A stretch of DNA of 12,090 bases from Candidatus Nanoanaerosalina archaeon (GTDB lineage Archaea; Nanohalarchaeota; Nanosalinia; Nanosalinales; Nanoanaerosalinaceae): contig JALDAH010000026.1 of assembly GCA_022729275.1 (NCBI GenBank), forward strand, positions 1 to 12,090, given 5' to 3'. Positions 6,273-12,090 of the stretch are shown here, in pieces (position 1 is the stretch's first letter; each line of letters begins with the position of its first letter). The notes below the pieces were generated by a model. That model did no database searches and was not told the origin of the DNA. It saw nothing but the letters and a program-made list of their open reading frames with translations. The position numbers were made by a program, and so were the translations under genes.

Positions 6273-8489
6273 ATGGCGAATTTCATCCAGCATCCTAAGA
6301 TAAAGGAAAAAACATTGTACTCCAGGGCTTATCAGGAAGTAATTGCTGCAGAGGCAAAAGAGGAAAACACTCTCTGTGTTTTACCTACAGGTCTTGGAAA
6401 GACAGCTGTCGCTATTCTACTTTCCGCACATGTACTTCAAGAAGACCCTGGTTCCAAAATACTTGTCCTTGCACCTACAAGACCTCTGGTGGAACAGCAC
6501 AGGAAAAGTTTCAGCGAAAAACTGAAAACAGAGACTGATATATTTCAGGTGATGACCGGGAAGACGAGACCTAAAAAAAGAACTGAGGCCTGGAAAGAGG
6601 TCGGAGTATTTTTCGCTACACCTCAGGTGGTTGAAAACGATATAATATCTGGAAAGGTTTCGATGGAAGATTTCTCACTTGTTGTTTTTGATGAGTGTCA
6701 CAAGGCTTCTGGAGATTATCCCTATAAATTTATCGCAGATTCCTATATAAAATCGAGAGAATCGCCCCACATCCTTGGACTCACAGCTTCTCCGGGCAGC
6801 ACCTCTGAAGACATAGACAAGATAATAGAAAATTTACACATAGAGAACGTGGAGGTCAGGACTGATGAAGATCCAGATGTCAAGCCATACATCAAGGAAA
6901 AAAATGTTGAGTGGAAAAAAGTCCCTCTGGACAGACATTTCAAAAGAGCCAAAAAACACTTCGAAAAAACGAAGAGAAAGAGAGTAAAAAAACTCAGGCA
7001 GAAAGGTTTGTTGACCGGTAAAGGCAACAAGGGCCATTTATTAAAGACAAGAAAAAAGATACAAAAAAAACTTGCTAAAGAAAAAAATCCTGAACTATTT
7101 CAGGCCATATCTGAAACTGCTGCCGCTATAAAAGTAGATCATATAATAGAACAACTTGAAAGCCAGGGAGTTGAGACAGCCTATAGTTACATACAAAAAA
7201 TGAAAAAAGACCCTGGGTCCAAAGCAGCTAAGAGACTGCTCAATGACAAGGATTTTCAGAACGGTATGTCGGTTATAGAGTGGATGAAGAAAAACGGTAA
7301 GAAACATCCGAAACTAAAAAAGCTAAAATCCTTTCTAGAGGAAAAAATGAGTGAGGGCAAGACCGCCATAGTGTTTACCCAGTACAGGGACACCGTAGAT
7401 CTCATAAAGGAAGATCTAGATAACGTTGATTTCTTGAGGCCTGTAGGTTTCAAAGGGCAAAAAGAAGGTTTCACCCAGAAAAAACAGGTTGAGATACTTG
7501 AAAATTTCAGAAAAGAAAAATACAACGTCCTTGTTTCAACTTCTGTCGGTGAAGAAGGACTTGATATACCTTCTGTTGATTACGTGGTTTTTTACGAGCC
7601 GATACCTTCCGAGATACGAACTATCCAGAGAAGAGGTAGAACAGGTAGGCAGGAAAAAGGTTATATCTATGTATTGATGGCGGAAGATACAAGGGATGAA
7701 GCCTACTACTGGAGTTCTCACCACAAAGAAAAAAGGATGAAAGCAACACTCGAGGAGCTCCGAAGCGGAGAAAGTAAAACAGAAAACGAAATTTTGAAGG
7801 ACAAAAACCAGGAAACAATGGATAAATTCGCTGGAAATAATGAAAAAGATTCCGATTATGAAATAACTATTTACGCTGATGACAGAGAGAACAGCATACT
7901 GAAAAAGCTCTCAAAGAAGAACGTTGATATAAAGACGAGAAGACTTGATATAGCTGATTTCTTGGTTTCCGACAGAACCGCTGTAGAAAGAAAGACAACG
8001 GAAGATTTCGTCAATTCAATGATAGATAAAAGGCTTTTCAAGCAATTGAGAGAGCTTAAAAAACAGTTCAAAAATCCTGTTGTTTTGATAGAGGGAGAAG
8101 AATTGTACAGTCACAGAAACGTTCATCCGAACGCTATAAGAGGTGCTATGGCGTCAGTTGTTTTGGACTACAACATACCATTAATATGGACTGATAACAG
8201 GGATGAAACCGCCAAATACCTCATATCAATGGCAAAAAGGGAGCAAAAAGATAATGATAGGTCCTTGAAGTTAAGAGGAAATTCAAGTCCCAAAACCGAG
8301 AGACAGCATCAGAAGTACATTGTCTCAGGACTTCCCAACGTTTCCGATAAGCTTGCGGAAAGGTTATTAAAACATTTTAAAACTGTGAGATCTGTATTCA
8401 ATGCTAAAATAGATGATTTTAAAGAAGTCAAAGGCATAGGTAAGAAGAAAGCCAAAAGGATAGTTGAGATAATCGATAAAAAATATTGA
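6273..8489 (+). CDS. hef: Hef, FANCM/XPF-family helicase-nuclease
   Basis: A complete 738-residue Hef, close to the usual archaeal length of about 750. Hef unwinds and cuts branched DNA such as stalled forks. The N-terminal SF2 helicase shows motifs I PTGLGKT (38-44), Ia APTRPLV (67-73), II DECH (140-143), III TASPG (171-175), IV AIVFTQYR (365-372), V (422-433) and VI QRRGRTGR (452-459). A very basic helical insert (about 215-345) corresponds to the Hef thumb-like domain. A hydrophilic linker (about 498-528) leads to the XPF-type nuclease with D536-D-R-E539, D562 and E572-RK-x3-D578, so the GDXnERKX3D motif is intact except Ala561 for Gly. Two helix-hairpin-helix motifs end the protein (GLPNVSDKLA at 686-695 and VKGIGKKKA at 719-727). 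It leads an apparent operon with the COG2433 gene 13 nt downstream. Confidence 0.96.
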   Translation: MANFIQHPKIKEKTLYSRAYQEVIAAEAKEENTLCVLPTGLGKTAVAILLSAHVLQEDPGSKILVLAPTRPLVEQHRKSFSEKLKTETDIFQVMTGKTRPKKRTEAWKEVGVFFATPQVVENDIISGKVSMEDFSLVVFDECHKASGDYPYKFIADSYIKSRESPHILGLTASPGSTSEDIDKIIENLHIENVEVRTDEDPDVKPYIKEKNVEWKKVPLDRHFKRAKKHFEKTKRKRVKKLRQKGLLTGKGNKGHLLKTRKKIQKKLAKEKNPELFQAISETAAAIKVDHIIEQLESQGVETAYSYIQKMKKDPGSKAAKRLLNDKDFQNGMSVIEWMKKNGKKHPKLKKLKSFLEEKMSEGKTAIVFTQYRDTVDLIKEDLDNVDFLRPVGFKGQKEGFTQKKQVEILENFRKEKYNVLVSTSVGEEGLDIPSVDYVVFYEPIPSEIRTIQRRGRTGRQEKGYIYVLMAEDTRDEAYYWSSHHKEKRMKATLEELRSGESKTENEILKDKNQETMDKFAGNNEKDSDYEITIYADDRENSILKKLSKKNVDIKTRRLDIADFLVSDRTAVERKTTEDFVNSMIDKRLFKQLRELKKQFKNPVVLIEGEELYSHRNVHPNAIRGAMASVVLDYNIPLIWTDNRDETAKYLISMAKREQKDNDRSLKLRGNSSPKTERQHQKYIVSGLPNVSDKLAERLLKHFKTVRSVFNAKIDDFKEVKGIGKKKAKRIVEIIDKKY

Positions 8490-8490
8490 A

Positions 8491-8505
8491 AGAGGTGTTA
8501 AAATC
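8491..8505 (+). promoter_or_regulatory. SD and non-canonical ATC start of the COG2433 gene
   Basis: AGAGGTG (8491-8497) begins 2 nt after the hef stop. AGAGGT, 6 nt, then ATC at 8503 copies the layout AGAGGT, 6 nt, ATG of the gene at 4923. The frame contains no ATG, GTG or TTG between its in-frame TAA stop at 8470 and GTG 8575, yet conserved coding sequence already starts by 8512. Confidence 0.7.
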
Positions 8506-9645
8506 CTTACAATAGTTGGAATAGATTCTGGAACAACTACTGGAATAGCTGTAATAGATTTAAAAGGAAATTTAGTGGCCCTAGAGAGCAGAAAAGAGAT
8601 GAGTCTAGGAGACATAATAGAATTCATACTTAAAAATGGTAAACCAGTCATCATCGCAACTGATGTAAATCCTGTACCCTCGCTTGTAAAGAAAGTTTCT
8701 ACAGCTTTTAACACACGTCTAAACATACCTGAATCTGATTTACCGATTAGGAAAAAGAACAGACTTACACAAAAATATGCTGATAAAAACATATCAGATC
8801 ATTCTAAAGATGCTCTTGCAGCTGCTATACAGGCATTAAAAGATGAAAAAAATTTAATTAAAAAAATTGAGAAGAAAACATCTGATCTGGAGAAGGAAAA
8901 CACCAGAAAAGTTATGAAAAAGGTTATAAAAGAAGAGAAATCAATAACAAAGGTTTTAAATCGTGTTATATCAGAAGAAAAGGAAAAAGTAGAGCCAGAT
9001 GACGAGAAAATAAACGTAGATATAGACTGGGAAAAAAGATCAAAGAGGCTTGAAAAAGAGCTTGAAAGAAAGGAGAAAGAAATAGAAAGGTTAAAGAATT
9101 ACAGGGATGAACTGAAAGATAAAATTGAGGTAAAAAACGATAAAATCTCTGGTTTAAGTTCAGAAAGGCAGAAAGAGATAGACAGGACAGAAGAGGTCAA
9201 AAAATGGAAAAAAAGGTACGAAAACGCTTTAAAAAACAGTAAAAAAAAGAAAGACAAGATAAAAAGGCTTGAAGATAAAATCGAAAATTTCTTATCAGTT
9301 ATAGAAAGAATAAAAAGGGGTGAAAAAATTTACAGACTGCATAGTAATGGCGATGAAATAAACGATACCGAAGAATCTATTTTATTTGTCCAGAAAAACG
9401 TTAAATTAAATCCTCCTTCATACGTCAATGTTGTCGTGGTATTTAAAGACGAAGATAAAAATTTTTATGAGAATAAAGGTATTAAAACCGTATTAATAGA
9501 TGATTTAGAAGGTTTATTGGTAGAAGATTATTTTGTTATCGATAAAGAAAAGATAATATCCCAACTGGAAGATGAAAACGATAGTTTTATAGACTGGTTG
9601 ATGGATTATAGGGAAAGAAGAGATGATAGAAAAAATTCTAAATAG
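8503..9645 (+). CDS. COG2433/DUF460 RuvC/RNase H-fold protein with coiled coil
   Basis: A protein of 380 residues when counted from ATC 8503. The first canonical start, GTG 8575, would delete the diagnostic strand IVGIDSGTTTGIAV (residues 4-17), so the ATC start is preferred. Residues 1-110 form a RuvC/YqgF-like RNase H fold with the acidic triad positions D8, D54 (ATDVNP) and D99/D103 in DHSKDALAAA, as in RuvC-type nucleases. A long charged coiled coil covers about 119-279. A small alpha/beta domain (about 290-365) closes the protein and ends with YRERR. As I recall, family members in larger archaea are around 600 residues or more, so this is a short form. Biochemical function is unproven; structure-specific nuclease or nucleic-acid binding is predicted. 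Position directly after hef, with SD, supports a joint role in repair. It overlaps the next gene by 23 nt. Confidence 0.85.
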   Translation: MLTIVGIDSGTTTGIAVIDLKGNLVALESRKEMSLGDIIEFILKNGKPVIIATDVNPVPSLVKKVSTAFNTRLNIPESDLPIRKKNRLTQKYADKNISDHSKDALAAAIQALKDEKNLIKKIEKKTSDLEKENTRKVMKKVIKEEKSITKVLNRVISEEKEKVEPDDEKINVDIDWEKRSKRLEKELERKEKEIERLKNYRDELKDKIEVKNDKISGLSSERQKEIDRTEEVKKWKKRYENALKNSKKKKDKIKRLEDKIENFLSVIERIKRGEKIYRLHSNGDEINDTEESILFVQKNVKLNPPSYVNVVVVFKDEDKNFYENKGIKTVLIDDLEGLLVEDYFVIDKEKIISQLEDENDSFIDWLMDYRERRDDRKNSK

Positions 9646-10171
9646 AAAAAAGGAGTTCGAAGAAAAACTAAATAAAAAACAAAAAAAGCTATACACAGCT
9701 TTTAAGTTCTTTTTAAAGCTTACAATTCTCTCAATACCACTTTACATTTTCTTAAATCTGGATTTACAGTTTTTATGGCTTAGGAAACTTAATGCAAGTA
9801 TTGTAGGGGAAATACTAGTTCTGTTAGGGATAGAAGCAGAAACCTATCTGAACTGGGTTACAACTGAGAGTCTCACACTCGATGTTTCAAGAGATTCTAC
9901 CGCCTGGAAATCCATGTTGGCAGTTATGGCATTAGTTCTGGCAACTGAAAAACCCTTTGATTACAGGTTGAAAGGAGTGGTCATAGGTGTTCTCTCTGTT
10001 TTTATAGTGAATTTGTTAAGGATTTCTTCGATGGTTTTTTTGGTGGAAGTCTTCCAGATAGGTTATGAGTTCATCCATACTTTTCTATGGAGATGGGGTC
10101 TCACATTCTACATATTGATATTCTGGGTCACATGGCTGAAATATGGGGAAAAAGTTTCTAAAAATAAATAA
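9623..10171 (+). CDS. Archaeosortase/exosortase-family membrane protein, Cys-less
   Basis: A 182-residue multi-pass membrane protein after a basic, charged cytoplasmic N-terminus (1-25). Hydrophobic segments lie near 27-47, 56-70, 97-108, 117-144 and 150-172. The family architecture is visible: DSTAWKSM (91-98) where the catalytic Cys motif is expected, NLLRIS (130-135) with the conserved Arg133, and H152 in the following loop. Archaeosortases are thought to cleave C-terminal sorting tails of surface proteins using Cys, Arg and His. Here Ser92 is at or next to the Cys position, and the whole protein has no cysteine. It may be a serine-type variant or an inactive homologue. No protein in the window carries a typical sorting tail. 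The start lies within the COG2433 gene end (23-nt overlap) with only a weak purine-rich SD, implying translational coupling. Confidence 0.75.
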   Translation: MIEKILNRKKEFEEKLNKKQKKLYTAFKFFLKLTILSIPLYIFLNLDLQFLWLRKLNASIVGEILVLLGIEAETYLNWVTTESLTLDVSRDSTAWKSMLAVMALVLATEKPFDYRLKGVVIGVLSVFIVNLLRISSMVFLVEVFQIGYEFIHTFLWRWGLTFYILIFWVTWLKYGEKVSKNK

Positions 10172-10371
10172 TTTTTACTCAAAAAAAAAACCTCTGATAT
10201 AATTTTTTTAAGACCTAATTAATGCTGTTTTAGGATTTAATTAATTCATATTAACAAAAAGAACATAAATAATGTTGTTATCAGCAAGAAACAACGATTA
10301 GTGCGTATAATAAACAGAACAACCTTTAAAACTACAAATTTTTATATGGAACAAATACTTAACTAAATATC
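10172..10371. other. AT-rich intergenic region with weak hairpins
   Basis: Two hundred bases without a convincing gene. T-runs at 10172-10176 and 10203-10209 can terminate the upstream operon. A ten-A run (10181-10190) could pair with the second T-run. CCTAA (10214-10218) can pair with TTAGG (10230-10234). GTTGTT (10274-10279) and AACAAC (10290-10295) form a 6-bp stem with a 10-nt loop, extendable to AAT/ATT across one bulged G. The downstream end holds the promoter of the coiled-coil gene. No tRNA or recognised RNA family is apparent. Confidence 0.5.
10341..10349 (+). promoter_or_regulatory. TATA box of the coiled-coil gene
   Basis: TTTATATGG lies with its centre about 27 nt before ATG 10372. 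No SD precedes the ATG. This is the clearest TATA element in the window and points to a leaderless mRNA. Confidence 0.6.
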
Positions 10372-12090
10372 ATGAAAGAACAGGAAGGCAGTCAGGGAAA
10401 TAATGAAGAAAAAAAGGGTGAAAAAGAAGGTTCAAACAACAAGATTGACCAGCTCAAAGACCTTATGAGTTCAGAAAATGGGGATGGGAAAGGAAATATC
10501 AGTAGCAAAGCCATCAAAAAAAAGATGAAAGACGTAGACAAAAAACTGCAATATCTCTATACTCAATTCAAAAATCTCAAAGAGGAAACAGAAGAAATAG
10601 AAAAACTCAAAGAAAACATAAAAAGTATAGATAATAGACTAAAAAAGGTAAAAAGTTCTGGAGGAGATTCAGATGGACTTCCAGAAGGGGTTAAGAACAA
10701 GATATCTGATTTGGAAGATAAGATATACATCCTGAGAGACAGGGTAAAGGAAATAGATGGAGATTCTGAAGACGGTACTTCGAACGAAAAACTGGAGAAA
10801 ATTAGGGAGAAAATAAAGGAGATAGATAAACGAACTAGTGGTCAGGAAAAGCAGCAAGATCCAGAATTAAAGAAAAAAATCGAAAAATTAGAAGAACAAA
10901 TCGAAAAAACCAAAAAACAATTTAAAAAAGAAATAGAAGACAAAAAACAGAAAAAAGAACAAAAAGACCCAGAATTAAAGAAAAAAATCGAAAAATTAGA
11001 AGAAGAACTGAAAACCATCAGGGATGAAGGGGTGAAAGAGGTAGAAGTAGAAAACCTCGATGAAAAGGTTGAGGAACAGATAAGAGACAAGATAGATGAG
11101 AAAGACAAATCAAGTAATGTTGAAGAAATCAAAAATATCAATAAGAAACTTGAAAAAACAGATAAAGAGATTTCTAAACTAAAAAAAGATGTCAAAAATA
11201 TCAAAAAATCAAGTGAAGACAGGTCAGAGATTTTTAAAAAGATAGATACGATCAAAAAAGGATTACCATCCAAAGAAGAGTTTAAATCACTCAAACACAG
11301 GACCAGAAAAATTGAAAAACTTGAGAAAGATCTGGAAAAAATTGAGAAAAAATCTCTCACCGAGGAAGATCTTGAGATAATAGAGAGCGAATTTGAGGAA
11401 AAAGTAAGAGAAGAGCTTAAAGATATCAAAAAAGATTTCAAAAGGATAAAAGATAAGAAACTTGAGAAAGTCCTTGAAATGAGGTTAGATAAAGCAGTAG
11501 AAAGCAGGACAAATATAGAAGAGAAAAAAGAAAAAATAGAGGAGAGGAAAAAAGAGATAGAAGACATCCTGAATACTATAAAACAGAATATAGATGAAAA
11601 AGATCTCTCAAACGAGACCATAAAAAGAATATTTAACGCTTTTAAGAAAGAGAAAAACTACTATGATATAATAAGGTCTGATCTAGAAGATTTGAGAACT
11701 GATTTAGAGGACTGGACCAGGACAACTAAGTTCGAGATAGATGAGAAGATTGAAGAAATCTCTGATAAGGAACAAAAAGAGATACTGGCAGATTTAAAGG
11801 AACACGTGAAAAAAGTTGAGAAAGAGCTTATAAACAAGATAAATTCTGAGATCAAAGATAAAAAAGAAGAAAAAGCGCGTATCGATAAAGAAGTAAACGA
11901 TCTCAAAGACAAAAAAGAACAGTATATTGAGACTATAGATAAAACGCTGGAAAAACAGGTCAAAGATGTAGAAAAAGCTAAAAAAGACCTAAAAGACAAA
12001 ATCAACAACCAACTAAAAGATACCAGAACTAAATACGAAAAACAGGTCAAAGATGTAGAAAAAGCTAAAAAAGACCTAAAAGACAAAATC
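10372..12090 (+). CDS. Large Lys/Glu-rich coiled-coil protein, 3' end outside the window
   Basis: An open frame of 573 codons runs to the window end without a stop. The protein has no signal peptide or membrane segment. It has no cysteine, only one tryptophan, and four prolines in the visible part. The first 50 residues are polar and probably disordered (rich in E, K, G, N, S). From about 55 onward the composition (K, E, D, I, L with regular hydrophobic spacing) indicates long coiled coils broken by short Gly/Pro loops near 104-110 and 303-305. Two exact DNA repeats encode PELKKKIEKLEE at residues 164 and 200, and EKQVKDVEKAKKDLKDKI at 527 and 556. It is monocistronic as far as seen, with its own promoter. 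Function is unknown; a cytoskeletal, scaffold or SMC-like stalk role is possible, but no ATPase head is visible. Confidence 0.85.
   Translation, partial: MKEQEGSQGNNEEKKGEKEGSNNKIDQLKDLMSSENGDGKGNISSKAIKKKMKDVDKKLQYLYTQFKNLKEETEEIEKLKENIKSIDNRLKKVKSSGGDSDGLPEGVKNKISDLEDKIYILRDRVKEIDGDSEDGTSNEKLEKIREKIKEIDKRTSGQEKQQDPELKKKIEKLEEQIEKTKKQFKKEIEDKKQKKEQKDPELKKKIEKLEEELKTIRDEGVKEVEVENLDEKVEEQIRDKIDEKDKSSNVEEIKNINKKLEKTDKEISKLKKDVKNIKKSSEDRSEIFKKIDTIKKGLPSKEEFKSLKHRTRKIEKLEKDLEKIEKKSLTEEDLEIIESEFEEKVREELKDIKKDFKRIKDKKLEKVLEMRLDKAVESRTNIEEKKEKIEERKKEIEDILNTIKQNIDEKDLSNETIKRIFNAFKKEKNYYDIIRSDLEDLRTDLEDWTRTTKFEIDEKIEEISDKEQKEILADLKEHVKKVEKELINKINSEIKDKKEEKARIDKEVNDLKDKKEQYIETIDKTLEKQVKDVEKAKKDLKDKINNQLKDTRTKYEKQVKDVEKAKKDLKDKI
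10861..11004 (+). repeat. Exact 36-bp direct repeat, period 108 nt
   Basis: Positions 10861-10896 and 10969-11004 are identical over 36 bases and lie 108 nt (36 codons) apart in the same frame. Both encode PELKKKIEKLEE. The three bases before them (GAT, GAC) differ only at a silent position, so the duplication extends slightly. Near-perfect DNA identity implies a recent duplication or gene conversion. Confidence 0.85.
11950..12090 (+). repeat. Exact 54-bp direct repeat, period 87 nt, running to the window end
   Basis: Positions 11950-12003 and 12037-12090 are identical over 54 bases, in frame, 87 nt (29 codons) apart. They encode EKQVKDVEKAKKDLKDKI twice, separated by 11 residues. The second copy is still matching at the last base, so further units may follow. 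Confidence 0.9.

Noticed and set aside
7060..7088. A-runs of up to eight in hef as programmed slippage sites
   Set aside because: The hef frame continues intact through conserved motifs, no alternative product is evident, and such runs are common in this Lys-rich AT-rich DNA.
8575..8577. GTG 8575 as the start of the COG2433 gene
   Set aside because: It would remove the conserved first strand with D8, and no SD stands before it.
10346..10366. A 6-codon ATG-to-TAA frame before the coiled-coil gene
   Set aside because: The ATG is part of the TATA box region and would not be in a leaderless transcript.
10842..12086. Long minus-strand open frames of 259 and 141 codons rich in Ser, Phe and Leu
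   Set aside because: They are antisense shadows of the K/E-rich coiled-coil gene (Lys and Glu codons read backwards as Phe, Leu and Ser), with no SD or promoter.
11950..12090. Direct repeats as a CRISPR array
   Set aside because: Repeats are in frame within a coding region with coiled-coil sequence, only two copies are seen, and no cas gene or leader is present.

Overview
The window reads as archaeal DNA, AT-rich, with every recognisable gene on the + strand. The archaeal assignment rests on a full-length Hef helicase-nuclease, a COG2433/DUF460 RuvC-fold protein, an archaeosortase-family membrane protein, a class III (pilin-type) signal peptide on a LamG protein, and TATA-like boxes about 27 nt upstream of start codons that lack a Shine-Dalgarno (SD) site. 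A DPANN-type or small euryarchaeal genome (for example Nanohaloarchaeota-like) is my guess from gene content and compactness; the sequence does not prove it.

Layout. (1) 1-2550: two tandem CPA2 (KefB-type) cation/proton antiporters with C-terminal RCK/TrkA-N domains. The first is cut by the window start, and the two genes overlap. (2) 2557-6203: an apparent surface-protein operon after a TATA-like promoter. It holds a secreted cysteine-repeat protein, a pilin-signal/LamG protein (17-nt overlap), and a HerA/DUF87-type ATPase with a good SD. A short hairpin plus T-tract follows. (3) 6244-10171: a DNA-repair-like operon starting with a probably leaderless hef, then a COG2433 protein that seems to start at a non-canonical ATC codon, then an overlapping archaeosortase homologue with no cysteine at all. 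(4) 10172-10371: an AT-rich intergenic region with weak hairpins and a strong TATA box. (5) 10372-12090: a giant Lys/Glu-rich coiled-coil protein, still open at the window end, containing exact internal DNA repeats.

How the parts fit together. Genes that open a transcription unit (2601, 6273, 10372) have a TATA-like element and no SD, suggesting leaderless mRNAs. Several downstream operon genes (3595, 4923, 8503) have SDs of the GGTG/GAGGT type. The Hef-COG2433 pairing suggests fork or recombination-intermediate processing. The secreted, LamG and ATPase genes look like one envelope-associated unit whose job is unknown. The most notable points are the ATC start of the COG2433 gene, the Ser-for-Cys archaeosortase, the duplicated cysteine module of the secreted protein, and the repeat-containing coiled-coil protein.
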